Source of the DNA: Streptomyces sp. CA-278952
Lineage (GTDB): Bacteria; Actinomycetota; Actinomycetes; Streptomycetales; Streptomycetaceae
Length of the DNA stretch: 64,000 nucleotides
Direction: 5' to 3'
NCBI RefSeq assembly: GCF_028747205.1
Contig: NZ_CP112880.1
Location: forward strand, 4,836,001 to 4,900,000
Shown: piece by piece, positions 1-9,267 of the stretch
Position numbering within the stretch: position 1 is the stretch's first letter
Layout: the number at the start of each line of letters is the position of its first letter
The notes under the pieces: model-generated
Databases searched by the model: none
The model's input: the letters and a program-made list of their open reading frames with translations, nothing else
Told to the model about the DNA's origin: nothing
Position numbers and translations under genes: made by a program

Positions 1-2
1 TC

Positions 3-131
3 CTGATGAAGCTCGGCGTCGGCTCCCGCCTGGAGGCGGCCGCCCTCGCGGCCCGTACGGGACTGCTGGAGAGGGCCGCGGACAACGGCGGCACACCGCA
101 GGGGCCGTACCTCCCCGGACAGCGCGGGTGA
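3..131 (+). CDS. C-terminal end of a LuxR-type response regulator (partial)
   Basis: Only the last 42 codons are present; the gene begins before the window. The reading frame from base 3 gives LMKLGVGSRLEAAALAARTG and ends at a TGA at 129-131. The 'KLGV.SR.EAA..A...GL' pattern is typical of the last helix of the LuxR/FixJ DNA-binding domain of NarL-type response regulators. The partner kinase is not visible. The family assignment rests on about 20 residues, so it is tentative. Confidence 0.55.
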   Translation: MMKLGVGSRLEAAALAARTGLLERAADNGGTPQGPYLPGQRG

Positions 132-173
132 CGTAGGGCCCCTGCGGGCACGGCGGACGAGCGGTGGGGCGGG

Positions 174-512
174 TCAGCCGACGTCGGACCTCGGGCCCGG
201 GGCCGGGTCCGCTTCCGGGGCTGCCGGGGCCTCGGCCGGGCGCAGCTTCATCCAGACCAGGAAGAACAGGCCGAGCGCCAGCATGGCGAGGCCCGTCCAC
301 AGGTTGATGTGGACTCCCTCGGCCTTCTTCAGGTCGGCGTCGGACGGGCTGATGCCGGCGATGGTGACGATCACTCCGTAGACCACGAACAGGCCGCCGA
401 TGATCCGCCGGATGTCGAAGAGCCGGGCGGCGGTGGCGGACTTGCGCTCCAGCTCGGAGACTTCCTTGTGCAGATCGGATGTGTGCAGGTCGGATGTGCG
501 CGGGTCGGACAT
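174..512 (-). CDS. Small membrane protein paired with the symporter
   Basis: A 112-residue protein whose ATG has a good ribosome site (GGAGG about 8 nt upstream). The N-terminal 30 residues are polar and contain a repeated 'TSDLH'. Two hydrophobic stretches (about 37-54 and 70-86) predict two membrane passes, and the tail is Pro/Ala-rich. It starts 15 nt after the symporter stop codon, so the two are probably one transcript. The position suggests an accessory subunit of the transporter, but no function is known to me. It could also be an independent small membrane protein. Confidence 0.75.
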   Translation of the reverse strand: MSDPRTSDLHTSDLHKEVSELERKSATAARLFDIRRIIGGLFVVYGVIVTIAGISPSDADLKKAEGVHINLWTGLAMLALGLFFLVWMKLRPAEAPAAPEADPAPGPRSDVG

Positions 513-527
513 GGTGAGTGCCTCCGA

Positions 528-2198
528 TCAGAACGAGTAGGGGATGTAGCAGGCGGCGGCGAGGACGACCGCGCCCCAGCCGAGCAGCGCGGGCTTGCGG
601 TACCAGGCGCTGTCGGCCTCGTCGAGTGCCTCGTCGGGGTCCGGCGATTCGGTCCCGTACACCAGCCCGGCCAGTTCCGCTTCGGGCTTCGGCGCGGTGA
701 AGAGGGTGACGGCGACCATGACGACGGCTCCGGCGACGAATCCGACGATCGCGGAGACGAAGTTGGCGCCCTGGTCGGACGGGATGTCGATGATCCCGCC
801 CTTGTAGATCCAGAAGTAGTTGACCATCGCGGCCCCGGTGCCCGCGACCAGGCCCCAGACACCGGACTTCATCGAGGCCCGCTTCCAGAACATGCCGATG
901 ATGAAGACGACGAACATCGGGACGTTGAAGAACGAGAACAGCGTCTGGAGGTAGCTCATGATGTTCGAGAAGCTGGCGGCGATGAACGCCGTGCCGATCG
1001 AGGCCAGCACACCGATCGCCGTGATCAGCCGCCCGAACCGCAGGTAGTAGGCGTCCGGCTTGTCCTTCACCACGTACCGCTGCCAGATGTCGGTGGTGAA
1101 CACCGTGTTGAACGAGGACACGTTGGCCGCCATGCCCGCCATGAACGCGGCGAGCAGACCGGTCACCGCGATGCCGAGCACGCCGTTGGGCAGCAGCTCC
1201 TGCATCAGCAGGGGTATCGCGTCGTTGTACGTGAGGTCGGAGTCCGGGGTGCCGATCTTGGGCACGATCACGGCGGCGACCAGACCCGGGATCATCACGG
1301 CGAAGACGATGAAGATCTTCGGGAAGGCGGCGATCAGCGGGGTGCGCTTGGCGGCGGAGAGGTTCTTCGCGGACAGGGCGCGCTGCACCTCGGCGAAGTT
1401 CGTCGTCCAGTAGCCGAAGGACAGCACGAAGCCGAGACCCAGGATGATCGTCAGCCAGTTGGCGCCCAGCGGGTTGGCGTCACCGATGCCGGTGCCGCCC
1501 CAGGCGGTCATGAAGTCCCCGCCGTGCTGCTTCGTCAGCGAGTCGCTCATCGCGTCCCAGCCGCCGACCCGCTTCAGGCCGAGGACGGTGAGGGGGATCA
1601 GCGCGGCGAGGATGACGAAGAACTGGAGCACCTCGTTGTAGATCGCCGAGGAGAGCCCGCCGATCGTGATGTAGACCAGCACGAACAGGCCCGCGACGAC
1701 GATCGCGACCCACTGCGGCCAGCCGAGGAGCGCCTCCACGACGATCGACAGGGCGTAGAGGTTGACGCCCGCGATGAGGATCGCCGCGAAGGCGAAGAGG
1801 ACGGAGCTGAGCAGGTGCGCGGACCTGTCGAACCGCTGGAGCAGGAACTCCGGCACGGAGCGCACCTTGGAGCGGTAGTAGAACGGCATCATCACCAGGC
1901 CGAGGAAGACCATGGCCGGGATCGCGCCGATCCAGTACCAGTGCACCACCGCGACGCCGTACTGCGCGCCGGTGGCCGCCATGCCGAGGATCTCGGTGGC
2001 GCCGAGGTTCGCCGCGACGAAGGCGAGCCCGGTCACCCAGGCGGGCAGTGACCGTCCGGAGAGGAAGAAGTCGAGGCTCGTCCTCACACTGGCACGGGCC
2101 GCGAAGCCGATGCCGAGCACGACGACGAAGTAGATCGCCAGGATGGCGTAGTCGAGCCCGTTCGTGGGGAGCCGGAGCCCTTCGGCAAGTGTGTGCAT
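528..2198 (-). CDS. Sodium:solute symporter (SSS family), probably for galactose or another sugar
   Basis: A 556-residue polytopic protein with about 13-14 hydrophobic segments, the usual size for the solute:sodium symporter family (vSGLT/PutP type). It shows the family features 'SGRSLPAWVTGLAFVAANLG' near residue 47 and 'FMAGMAANVSSFNTVF' near 355, which carries the Na+-site Ser/Thr residues. Such proteins couple inward Na+ flow to uptake of sugars or other small solutes. It is divergent from galTEK, so galactose import is the natural inference; the substrate is not proven by sequence. It is followed by the small membrane protein. Confidence 0.88.
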   Translation of the reverse strand: MHTLAEGLRLPTNGLDYAILAIYFVVVLGIGFAARASVRTSLDFFLSGRSLPAWVTGLAFVAANLGATEILGMAATGAQYGVAVVHWYWIGAIPAMVFLGLVMMPFYYRSKVRSVPEFLLQRFDRSAHLLSSVLFAFAAILIAGVNLYALSIVVEALLGWPQWVAIVVAGLFVLVYITIGGLSSAIYNEVLQFFVILAALIPLTVLGLKRVGGWDAMSDSLTKQHGGDFMTAWGGTGIGDANPLGANWLTIILGLGFVLSFGYWTTNFAEVQRALSAKNLSAAKRTPLIAAFPKIFIVFAVMIPGLVAAVIVPKIGTPDSDLTYNDAIPLLMQELLPNGVLGIAVTGLLAAFMAGMAANVSSFNTVFTTDIWQRYVVKDKPDAYYLRFGRLITAIGVLASIGTAFIAASFSNIMSYLQTLFSFFNVPMFVVFIIGMFWKRASMKSGVWGLVAGTGAAMVNYFWIYKGGIIDIPSDQGANFVSAIVGFVAGAVVMVAVTLFTAPKPEAELAGLVYGTESPDPDEALDEADSAWYRKPALLGWGAVVLAAACYIPYSF

Positions 2199-2444
2199 GG
2201 GGGGTACTCGCTTCGTTGCGCGAACTGAACCCGTCGGAACTTACGCCTCTGTGTTCGAGAAATGAACAGTCCCGTTGGGGTTCTTTGTTCGATCGTGATC
2301 GAGCGCGGGTGTATGTCCGGGTATGCCGTCGGTGTACCGCCCGGGATCGCGGAATGCTCGCGGCTGCTCGTGGCCATTGACGCGTGTGTTTGCTTGTGAT
2401 TTGTTATGTGCGATTATGTTGGGAGGATCTGGTGGAGGACTCTG
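2199..2444. promoter_or_regulatory. Divergent gal / symporter promoter region with TGTGAT-like repeats
   Basis: A 246-bp spacer between the symporter and galT. TGTGAT occurs at 2395-2400, and the related TATGTGCGAT follows at 2404-2413, with an ATCGTGATCGA near 2292. The galP1 promoter of Streptomyces is known to contain hexamer repeats of the TGTGAT type that mediate glucose-sensitive, galactose-dependent control; the equivalence here is inference. The galT ribosome site GGAGG lies at 2434-2438. A -10/-35 pair cannot be fixed by eye. Confidence 0.5.
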
Positions 2445-3488
2445 GTGAAGAAGACGGTTACGACCCTCGCCGACGGCCGTGAGCTGATCTATTACGACTC
2501 CGCGGACGACACCGTCCGCGACGCCGTCGACCACCGCCCGCTGGATCCCGTCTCGACCTCGTCCGAGATCCGCCGCGACCCGTTGCTCGGCGACGCGGTC
2601 GCCATCGCCTCGCACCGCCAGGCGCGCACCTACCACCCGCCCGCCGACGCCTGCCCCCTCTGCCCCACGCGCGACGGACGCGTCGGCGAGATCCCCGACA
2701 GCGACTACGACGTCGCCGTCTTCGAGAACCGCTTCCCCTCCCTCGCCGGCGACTCGGGCCGCTGCGAGGTCGTCTGCTTCACCTCCGACCACGACGCGTC
2801 CTTCGCCGACCTCACCGAGGAACAGGCCGCCCTCGTCCTCGCCGCCTGGACCGACCGCACCGCAGGACTCGCCGCACTCGACCAGGTCACCCAGGTCTTC
2901 TGCTTCGAGAACCGGGGCGCCGAGATCGGCGTCACCCTCGGCCACCCGCACGGCCAGATCTACGGCTACCCCTTCGTCACCCCGCGCACCGAGCTGATGC
3001 TCCGCTCGGCCGCCCGCCACCGCGAGGAGACCGGCCGCAACCTCTTCGACGACGTGGTCGCCCGCGAGGAGAAGGACGGCTCACGCGTCGTCCTCGCCAC
3101 CGACCACTGGACCGCCTTCGTCCCCTACGCGGCGCACTGGCCCTACGAGGTCCACCTGTACCCCCGCCGCCGCGTCCCCGACCTGCGGGAGCTGGACGAG
3201 CGGGCGCGGACAGAGTTCCCACAGGTCTATCTGGAACTCTTGAGGCGCTTCGACCGGATCTTCGGACCCGGCGAGCCGCCGACCCCGTACATCTCCGCCT
3301 GGCACCAGGCGCCGTTCGGGGTCCCCGGACGGGAGGACTTCGCCCTGCACCTGGAGCTTTTCACCATTCGCCGGACCTCCGGCAAGCTGAAGTTCCTCGC
3401 GGGGTCCGAGTCCGGCATGGGCGTGTTCATCAACGACGTGCCGCCGGAGGCCGCGGCCGAGCGACTGCGAGAGGTAGCGAGCAAGTGA
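2445..3488 (+). CDS. galT: Galactose-1-phosphate uridylyltransferase GalT
   Basis: GalT exchanges UMP between UDP-glucose and galactose-1-phosphate in the Leloir pathway. The active-site HPHGQ is at residues 167-171 (H169 is the expected uridylylated histidine), preceded by '[11 protein letters not shown]'. The zinc-type 'CPLCP' is near residue 73. A second GalT half follows ('[11 protein letters not shown]'). At 347 residues the length is normal. I chose the GTG at 2445 because GGAGG sits 6 nt upstream; an ATG at 2406 in frame has no such site. It overlaps galE by 4 nt (GTGA), so translation is coupled. Confidence 0.95.
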   Translation: MKKTVTTLADGRELIYYDSADDTVRDAVDHRPLDPVSTSSEIRRDPLLGDAVAIASHRQARTYHPPADACPLCPTRDGRVGEIPDSDYDVAVFENRFPSLAGDSGRCEVVCFTSDHDASFADLTEEQAALVLAAWTDRTAGLAALDQVTQVFCFENRGAEIGVTLGHPHGQIYGYPFVTPRTELMLRSAARHREETGRNLFDDVVAREEKDGSRVVLATDHWTAFVPYAAHWPYEVHLYPRRRVPDLRELDERARTEFPQVYLELLRRFDRIFGPGEPPTPYISAWHQAPFGVPGREDFALHLELFTIRRTSGKLKFLAGSESGMGVFINDVPPEAAAERLREVASK

Positions 3489-4483
3489 GCGATTCCCCGA
3501 ATACCGGCAAGCTCCCGAAGAAGTACCTGGTCACCGGCGGCGCCGGCTACGTCGGGAGCGTCGTCGCCCAGCACCTGCTGGAGGCCGGGCACACCGTGAC
3601 CGTCCTGGACGACCTCTCCACCGGCTTCCGCGCGGGCGTCCCGGCCGGCGCCGCGTTCATCGAGGGCCGCATCCAGGACGCCGCCCGCCACCTGGACCCC
3701 TCCTACGACGGCGTCCTGCACTTCGCCGCCTTCTCCCAGGTCGGCGAATCCGTCGTCGACCCGGAGAAGTACTGGGTCAACAACGTCGGCGGCACCACCG
3801 CCCTGCTCGCCGCGATGCGCGAGCACGGCGTGCGCACCCTCGTCTTCTCCTCCACCGCCGCCACCTACGGCGAACCGGTCTCCAGCCCCATCACCGAGAC
3901 CGCCCCCACCGCCCCCACCAGCCCCTACGGCGCGTCCAAACTCGCCGTCGACCACATGATCAGCGGGGAGGCCACCGCCCACGGCCTGGCCGCCGTCTCG
4001 CTGCGCTACTTCAACGTGGCCGGGGCCTACGGCAGCTGCGGCGAACGCCACGCGCCCGAGTCCCACCTCATCCCGCTCGTCCTCCAAGTGGCCCTGGGCC
4101 GGCGCGAGTCGATCTCCGTGTACGGCGACGACTACCCCACCCCCGACGGCACCTGCGTCCGCGACTACATCCACGTCGCCGACCTCGCCGACGCCCACCT
4201 GCTGGCCCTGGAGGCCGCCGCCCCCGGCGAGCACCTCATCTGCAACCTCGGCAACGGCAACGGCTTCTCGGTCCGCGAGGTCATCGAGACCGTCCGCAAG
4301 GTCACCGGCCACCCCGTCCCCGAGACCGCCGCCCCCCGCCGCGGCGGCGACCCGGCCGTCCTCGTCGCCTCCGCCACCACCGCCGTCGAGCGCCTCGGCT
4401 GGCAGCCCTCCCGCGCCGACCTGGCCGGAATCATCGCCGACGCCTGGCAGTTCGCCCGCCGAGAGGACACGACCACCCCATGA
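3485..4483 (+). CDS. galE: UDP-glucose 4-epimerase GalE
   Basis: A 332-residue NAD-dependent epimerase of the extended SDR family that interconverts UDP-galactose and UDP-glucose. The Rossmann motif GGAGYVG is at residues 18-24. The catalytic Ser/Thr lies in '[12 protein letters not shown]' near 122, and YGASK supplies Tyr148/Lys152. '[10 protein letters not shown]' and '[15 protein letters not shown]' are typical GalE signatures. Second gene of galTEK: it starts with GTG inside the galT stop and overlaps galK by ATGA. Strong assignment. Confidence 0.96.
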   Translation: MSDSPNTGKLPKKYLVTGGAGYVGSVVAQHLLEAGHTVTVLDDLSTGFRAGVPAGAAFIEGRIQDAARHLDPSYDGVLHFAAFSQVGESVVDPEKYWVNNVGGTTALLAAMREHGVRTLVFSSTAATYGEPVSSPITETAPTAPTSPYGASKLAVDHMISGEATAHGLAAVSLRYFNVAGAYGSCGERHAPESHLIPLVLQVALGRRESISVYGDDYPTPDGTCVRDYIHVADLADAHLLALEAAAPGEHLICNLGNGNGFSVREVIETVRKVTGHPVPETAAPRRGGDPAVLVASATTAVERLGWQPSRADLAGIIADAWQFARREDTTTP

Positions 4484-5682
4484 CCGAGACCACCGAGCCG
4501 TCCGCGACCGCCGTGGACCCGTCCGCGACCGACCCCGCCGCCACCTTCTCCGAGCTGTACGGGGGCGAGCCCGACGGCATCTGGGCGGCACCCGGACGAG
4601 TGAACCTGATCGGCGAGTACACCGACTTCAACGACGGCTTCGTCATGCCGCTCGCCCTCCCGCACACCGCCGTCGCGGCCGTCTCCCGCCGCGACGACGG
4701 CGTCCTGCGCCTGTACTCCTCCGACGTCCCCGGCGGCGTCGTCTCGCTGCGCGTCGACGAACTCGCCCCGCACTCCGGCCACGGCTGGGCCGCCTACCCC
4801 GCCGGGGTGCTCTGGGCGCTGCGCGAGGCCGGGCACCCGGTCACCGGGGCGGACTTCGCGCTGGCCTCCACCGTGCCCACGGGCGCCGGACTCTCCTCCT
4901 CCGCCGCCCTGGAGGTCGTCACCGCGCTGGCCCTGAACGACCTCTTCCGCCTCGGCCTGTCCGGGCCCGAGCTCGCCGTCGTCGGCCGCCGCGCCGAGAA
5001 CGACTTCGTCGGCGTGCCCTGCGGGATCATGGACCAGATGGCCTCGGCCTGCTGCACCGAGGGCCACGCCCTCCACCTGGACACCCGCGACCTCTCCCTG
5101 CGCCAGGTCCCCTTCGACCTGGCCGCCCAGGGCCTGACGCTGCTGGTCGTCGACACCCGGGTCAAGCACGCGCTGGGCGACGGGGCGTACGCGGAGCGCC
5201 GGGCCGGCTGCGAGGAGGGCGCCCGGCTGCTCGGCATACCGATGCTGCGCGACCTGCCTCACGAGAACCTCGCCGCGGCCCTCACCACGCTCGCCGACGC
5301 CGGGGCGGACGAGTCCGTCGTCCGCTACGTGCGCCATGTCGTCGGCGACAACCGCCGGGTCGAGCAGGTCATCGCGCTGCTCGACGCGGGCGACGTCCGC
5401 GCCGCGGGCCCCGTCCTGAACGAGGGCCACCGCTCGCTCCGCGACGATCTGCGGGTCTCCTGCCCCGAACTGGACCTGGTGGTGGCGGCGGCGAACGAGG
5501 CCGGGGCGCTCGGTGCGCGGATGACCGGCGGCGGCTTCGGCGGCTCGGCGGTCGTCCTGGTGGAGGAGGCGGCGGCCGGCACCGTGACCAAGGCCGTCAG
5601 CGAGGCGTTCGCGGCGGCCGGACACGCGGCCCCGGGGATCTTCGAGGCCATCCCGTGGGCCGGGGCGCGCCGACTGGGCTGA
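4480..5682 (+). CDS. galK: Galactokinase GalK
   Basis: A 400-residue GHMP kinase that phosphorylates galactose at C1, the entry step to the Leloir pathway. The galactokinase signature '[15 protein letters not shown]' is near residue 38. The ATP-binding GHMP motif '[12 protein letters not shown]' is near 131, and the C-terminal '[14 protein letters not shown]' is near 348. The first 25 residues are a Thr/Ala/Pro-rich extension. It begins in the galE stop (ATGA). With galT and galE it completes galactose conversion to UDP-sugars; the symporter across the promoter may supply galactose. Confidence 0.95.
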   Translation: MTETTEPSATAVDPSATDPAATFSELYGGEPDGIWAAPGRVNLIGEYTDFNDGFVMPLALPHTAVAAVSRRDDGVLRLYSSDVPGGVVSLRVDELAPHSGHGWAAYPAGVLWALREAGHPVTGADFALASTVPTGAGLSSSAALEVVTALALNDLFRLGLSGPELAVVGRRAENDFVGVPCGIMDQMASACCTEGHALHLDTRDLSLRQVPFDLAAQGLTLLVVDTRVKHALGDGAYAERRAGCEEGARLLGIPMLRDLPHENLAAALTTLADAGADESVVRYVRHVVGDNRRVEQVIALLDAGDVRAAGPVLNEGHRSLRDDLRVSCPELDLVVAAANEAGALGARMTGGGFGGSAVVLVEEAAAGTVTKAVSEAFAAAGHAAPGIFEAIPWAGARRLG

Positions 5683-5730
5683 GCGCGACCGGTGCGAGCC
5701 GGGCCGCGAGGAGTCCGCGGAGCCCCGCGT

Positions 5731-6171
5731 TCACAACTCCTTGACCAGGATGAACTCGGTGACGCCCGGCGGGTAGTCCGCGACCCGGCCGACCTCCTCG
5801 TACCCCTGCCCGCGGTAGAAGCCGGGGGCCTGGAAGTCCCAGGTCTCCAGCCGCGACCGGGTACAGGCGCGCTCGGTGCGGGCGGTCCGTTCGGCCTCGG
5901 CGAGCAGACGCGCGCCGAGGCCGGAGCCCCGGTGCGGGGCGTCGACCCAGAGCAGATCCACATGCAGCCAGTACGCCCAGGTCCGCCCGGTCAGCCCACC
6001 GGCCAGGGCCCCGTGCTCGTCCAACGCCCAGACCTCCAGCGGAGTTTCGTGCTCGGCGGAGGTGGAGAGCAGCGCGCGCAGGCCGGCCGCGGCCGCGATG
6101 TTGTCCTCGTGCAGTCGCCCGCTCAGCAGAATACGACGTTCTCTGTCCACTTCTGTCTCAAGACGGAACAT
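5731..6171 (-). CDS. GNAT-family N-acetyltransferase
   Basis: Acetyl-CoA-dependent N-acetyltransferase fold with motif A 'VDAPHRGSGLGARLL' and a C-terminal 'FYRGQGYEEVGRV'. The size, about 146 residues, is normal for a single GNAT domain. I prefer the ATG at 6171 (MFRLETEVDRE) because AGGGTG lies just upstream; an in-frame ATG at 6198 would add nine residues. The acceptor substrate is unknown. It converges on galK with a gap of about 50 bp and is divergent from the response regulator at 6418. Confidence 0.82.
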   Translation of the reverse strand: MFRLETEVDRERRILLSGRLHEDNIAAAAGLRALLSTSAEHETPLEVWALDEHGALAGGLTGRTWAYWLHVDLLWVDAPHRGSGLGARLLAEAERTARTERACTRSRLETWDFQAPGFYRGQGYEEVGRVADYPPGVTEFILVKEL

Positions 6172-6417
6172 GAAGCACACCCTAAACACCCGGGGCAACC
6201 AGTTCGGCGAATCAGCTTCCCCTCGTGGCCCCCACCCGTACGCTGTTGCTCAGCACCGGTGGGGGCCGGTGCTCATTCAGGGGAGCGAGAGAGCCGGGTA
6301 CGGCGCCCGGGGGCGGGGCGGCAGGCGGTGCGAAGGCGGCGGCCGGAGCACAGCGGGCCGTGCCGATCCCTCCGGACGCCGTACCCGCAGCTGTCCGCCC
6401 CCACCGATGGGGGTTCT

Positions 6418-7194
6418 GTGGCGCGTATCCGGGTTCTGGTGGTCGACGACCACCGCATCTTCGCCGAGTCGCTCGCGGCGGCCCTCGCGGCCGAGCCCGA
6501 CGTGGACGTGTCAGCGGCGGGCAGCGGCCCGGCCGCGCTGCGCGCCCTGGAGCGGGCCGCCACCGAGGGGCGCGGTTACGACGTGCTGCTGGTGGACGCC
6601 GAGTTGGGCGCCTTGACGGCCGGAGGCGCGCACGCCGTCCCCGTGCCCCGGCAGGAGGAGACGGGCGTCGTCGACGGCATCTCGCTGGTCGCCGGGGTCA
6701 GTTCGGCCCGGCCCGCCGTCCGGTCGGTGGTGCTCGCCGAGAAGGACGACCCGCGGGCCGCCGCACGGGCGCTCCAGGCGGGCGCCTCGGGCTGGGTGGC
6801 CAAGGACTGCTCGTTGCAGCGGCTACTGGCGGTGATACGGGGCGTGCTGCGCGACGAGACGCATCTGCCGCCCGCGCTGCTCACCGGCGTACTGCGGGAG
6901 CTGACCGCCGCCCGCAAGCACCGCACCGAGAGCGAGCGGCTGGTGGAGTCGCTGACGCCCCGGGAACGGGAGGTGCTGCGCTGCATGGTGGCGGGGCTCG
7001 GCCGCAAGGCGGTCGCCGAGCGCCTGTTCCTCTCCCCGCACACGGTGCGCACCCATATGCAGAACGTGCTGGGCAAGCTCGGGGTGCACTCGACGCTGGC
7101 CGCGGTGGCGCTGGCCCGCCGGGCGGGGGTCGGCCCCGCCGAAGCGCCGCTAAGTGGGAATGTTGTCGAACGGGGCGGTCAACTGGCGCAGTAG
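6418..7194 (+). CDS. LuxR-family response regulator with an enlarged receiver domain
   Basis: A 258-residue protein with an N-terminal receiver ('VLVVDDHRIF', phosphoacceptor Asp in 'LLVDAELG', Lys in 'VAKDCS') and a C-terminal LuxR/FixJ helix-turn-helix ('LTPREREVLRCM...RLFLSPHTVRTHMQNVLGKL'). An insert of roughly 20 residues after the phosphoacceptor ('GGAHAVPVPRQEETGVVDG') is unusual. GTG 6418 follows GGGGG. The 3' end overlaps the convergent MarR gene by 45 nt. No kinase lies next to it. It probably regulates transcription as a NarL-type regulator; the targets are unknown. Confidence 0.85.
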   Translation: MARIRVLVVDDHRIFAESLAAALAAEPDVDVSAAGSGPAALRALERAATEGRGYDVLLVDAELGALTAGGAHAVPVPRQEETGVVDGISLVAGVSSARPAVRSVVLAEKDDPRAAARALQAGASGWVAKDCSLQRLLAVIRGVLRDETHLPPALLTGVLRELTAARKHRTESERLVESLTPREREVLRCMVAGLGRKAVAERLFLSPHTVRTHMQNVLGKLGVHSTLAAVALARRAGVGPAEAPLSGNVVERGGQLAQ

Positions 7195-7647
7195 CCCGGC
7201 CAGTTCGCCGCGCTGGTGGCGGGAGAGCTCGCCGAGGATGGCGCGTTCCTGGTCGAGCAGTCCGGCCAGCGACTGGTCGGCCTTGTCGCGCCCCTCGGCC
7301 GTGAGCCGGACGAGGACGCCCCGCCGGTCGCTCGGGTCGGGCAGCCGCTCGACGAGGTTCTTCTTGGTCAGCCGGTCGATGCGGTTGGTCATCGTGCCCG
7401 AGGTGACCAGGGTCTGGGTGAGCAGCTGCCCGGGGGAGAGCTGGTACGGGGCGCCGGCGCGGCGCAGCGACGTCAGCACGTCGAACTCCCACGGCTCCAG
7501 GTTGTGCTCGGAGAAGGCTATGCGGCGGGCCCGGTCGAGGTGGCGTGCCAGGCGGGAGACGCGGCTGAGCACCTCGAGTGGTTCCACGTCGAGGTCGGGG
7601 CGCTCTCGGCGCCATGCAGCGACCAGTCGGTCGACCTCGTCCTCCAT
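7150..7647 (-). CDS. MarR-family transcriptional regulator
   Basis: A 165-residue winged-helix regulator. The MarR core is clear: 'EFDVLTSLRRAG' leads into 'LTQTLVTSGTMTNRIDRLTK' (recognition helix) and the wing 'DRRGVLVRLTAEG'. I took the start at ATG 7647 (MEDEVDRL); the open frame runs further upstream but through operator sequence. It is divergent from the methyltransferase at 7722-7737 with three 15-bp repeat units between them, so autoregulation and control of the methyltransferase are likely. The inducing ligand is unknown. Confidence 0.9.
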   Translation of the reverse strand: MEDEVDRLVAAWRRERPDLDVEPLEVLSRVSRLARHLDRARRIAFSEHNLEPWEFDVLTSLRRAGAPYQLSPGQLLTQTLVTSGTMTNRIDRLTKKNLVERLPDPSDRRGVLVRLTAEGRDKADQSLAGLLDQERAILGELSRHQRGELAGLLRQLTAPFDNIPT

Positions 7648-7667
7648 AGCGATCAGTGTAGAGGGTC

Positions 7668-7712
7668 CCTCGACATGAAGTCTCTTGAATTCAAGTGTCT
7701 TGACATCAAGAG
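7668..7712. promoter_or_regulatory. Three tandem 15-bp operator units between MarR and the methyltransferase
   Basis: Units at 7668-7682, 7683-7697 and 7698-7712. The middle one holds the perfect palindrome CTTGAATTCAAG (7684-7695). The right one holds TCTTGA-CA-TCAAGA (7698-7711) with 6-bp perfect arms. The left one is a degenerate copy (CCTCGACATGAAGT, 10 of 14 matches to the right unit). Palindromes of this kind are usual MarR binding sites. The 15-bp centre spacing would offset dimers by about one and a half helical turns. Confidence 0.7.
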
Positions 7713-7736
7713 ATTCTCGGCGTGATCCTGTTCCCC

Positions 7737-8552
7737 ATGACCGCACCCGACCAGCCCTCCTGGGACCCGCAGCAGTACCTGCGCCACGCCGACCACCGCA
7801 CCCGCCCCTTCCACGACCTCCTGGCCCGCATCGGCGACCTCCCCGGCCACCCCGCACCCCGCATCGCCGACCTCGGCTGCGGCGCGGGCAACGTCACCGC
7901 CCTCCTCGCGGACCGCTGGCCGACCGCCCGGATCACCGGCTACGACACCTCGCGCGAGATGCTCGCCGCAGCCGCCGCCCACGCCCGGCCCCCCTTGCTC
8001 GACTTCGCCGAGGCCGACGCCGCGACCTGGACGCCCACCGAGACGTACGGCCTGATCGTCTCCACCTCCGCACTCCAGTGGATCCCCGGCCACGCCGAAC
8101 ACTTCCCCCGCTGGCTCGACGCCCTCGCCCCCGGCGGCACCCTCGCCTTCCAGCTCCCCGGCAACTTCACCGCCCCCAGCCACACCCTCCTGGCCGCCCT
8201 CCGCGCATCCGACCGCTGGCGCCCCCTGCTCCACGGCATCGGCGACCGCACCGCCTCCGCCCTGGACCCCGCCGACTACCTCACCCGCCTCCGCGACCTG
8301 GGCTGCACGGCCGACGTCTGGGAGACCACCTACCTCCAGACCCTGCCCGGCGACGACGCGGTCCTCGACTGGGTCAAGGGCACCGCACTGCGCCCCGTCC
8401 TCACCGCCCTGGCCGACGATCCGGCGGCCCGCGACGCGTTCCTCACCGAATACCGCGGCCTGCTCCGCGAGGCCTACCCGCCCGGCCCGTACGGCACGGT
8501 CTTCCCGTTCCGCCGCATTTTCGCCGTCGCCCGCAAGAAGCCGGAGGCGTGA
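7737..8552 (+). CDS. tam: Trans-aconitate 2-methyltransferase-like SAM enzyme
   Basis: A class I SAM-dependent methyltransferase of about 271 residues. Motif I is 'IADLGCGAGNVTALL'. The Tam-specific C-terminal region is present ('LPGDDAVLDWVKGTALRP', 'FRRIFAVARK'). Tam methylates trans-aconitate, an inhibitor of the TCA cycle formed from cis-aconitate. Start uncertain: ATG 7737 or GTG 7722; neither has a clear ribosome site and the operator ends at 7712, so a near-leaderless transcript is possible. The placement suggests MarR control. Confidence 0.82.
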   Translation: MTAPDQPSWDPQQYLRHADHRTRPFHDLLARIGDLPGHPAPRIADLGCGAGNVTALLADRWPTARITGYDTSREMLAAAAAHARPPLLDFAEADAATWTPTETYGLIVSTSALQWIPGHAEHFPRWLDALAPGGTLAFQLPGNFTAPSHTLLAALRASDRWRPLLHGIGDRTASALDPADYLTRLRDLGCTADVWETTYLQTLPGDDAVLDWVKGTALRPVLTALADDPAARDAFLTEYRGLLREAYPPGPYGTVFPFRRIFAVARKKPEA

Positions 8553-8562
8553 CCGAGGGGCC

Positions 8563-9165
8563 CTACAGCTCCTTGAGCGCGTCCGCCGAGACGTCGATGT
8601 CCACCGGGAACGGCACACCCGTCTTCAGCCGGTCGTGATGGATCCCGGTCAGCGCGTACGCCTTCGTCACCGGGTCCAGCTCATAGACCCGCACGACGGG
8701 GTGCTGGTCGGTGCCGACCATCTCCACGAGCCAGAAGTGCGGGATGCCGGCCGTCGCGTACTTGTGCGGCTTGGCCTCACGGTCGCGCGCCTCGGAGTCG
8801 GGGGAGACGACCTCCACGGCGAGGAGGACGTCGGCGGCCTGGTACCGCGTCACGTCGAGCCCTGTGATCGCCTCGGTCCGCACGACGGAGACATCCGGCT
8901 CCGGAGCGTTCCGCCGATCCAGCACTACGGTCATCTCCCGGCGCACCCTCACCTCCGGGGGCGCCGTACTGCGCAGTCCCGTCACCAGCAGATCGATCAT
9001 CGTGCTGTGAAAGTCTCGCTGCGGACTCACGAAAACCAGGCTCCCGTCGATCAGCTCTGTGTGCGGCGGGAGATCGGGCAGCGTGAACAGATCGTCCACG
9101 GTGTATCCGTCCTGCGGGGGCACCGGCCAGCGGGAGCTGTGCGCGGTGGTCGGCTCGGCGGTCAT
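8563..9165 (-). CDS. Uma2-family (DUF820) restriction-endonuclease-like protein
   Basis: A 200-residue member of the Uma2 family, which has a PD-(D/E)XK nuclease fold and occurs in many copies in Streptomyces. The family core is visible: 'HTELIDGSLVFVSPQ', 'APEPDVSVV', 'LLAVEVVSPDSEARDREAKPH' and 'YATAGIPHFWLVE', where the Asp, Glu and Lys positions match the catalytic pattern. ATG 9165 is preceded by a near-ideal GGGAGGA, which rules out the longer frame. It converges on tam with a 10-bp gap. The biological role of the family is unclear. Confidence 0.88.
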   Translation of the reverse strand: MTAEPTTAHSSRWPVPPQDGYTVDDLFTLPDLPPHTELIDGSLVFVSPQRDFHSTMIDLLVTGLRSTAPPEVRVRREMTVVLDRRNAPEPDVSVVRTEAITGLDVTRYQAADVLLAVEVVSPDSEARDREAKPHKYATAGIPHFWLVEMVGTDQHPVVRVYELDPVTKAYALTGIHHDRLKTGVPFPVDIDVSADALKEL

Positions 9166-9267
9166 GGTTCCTCCCATGGACGAATCCTCTGCCCTCCCGA
9201 CCACCCTACGGCGGGAAATCCGCATACGTCATCACAACGGGTGACGACGTGCGGAAGGGTTACGCGG

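Noticed and set aside
309..2051. Long open frame antisense to the symporter
   Set aside because: Its Asp/Arg/His/Gly-rich translation is the usual shadow of a high-GC gene; the symporter on the other strand has clear family motifs.
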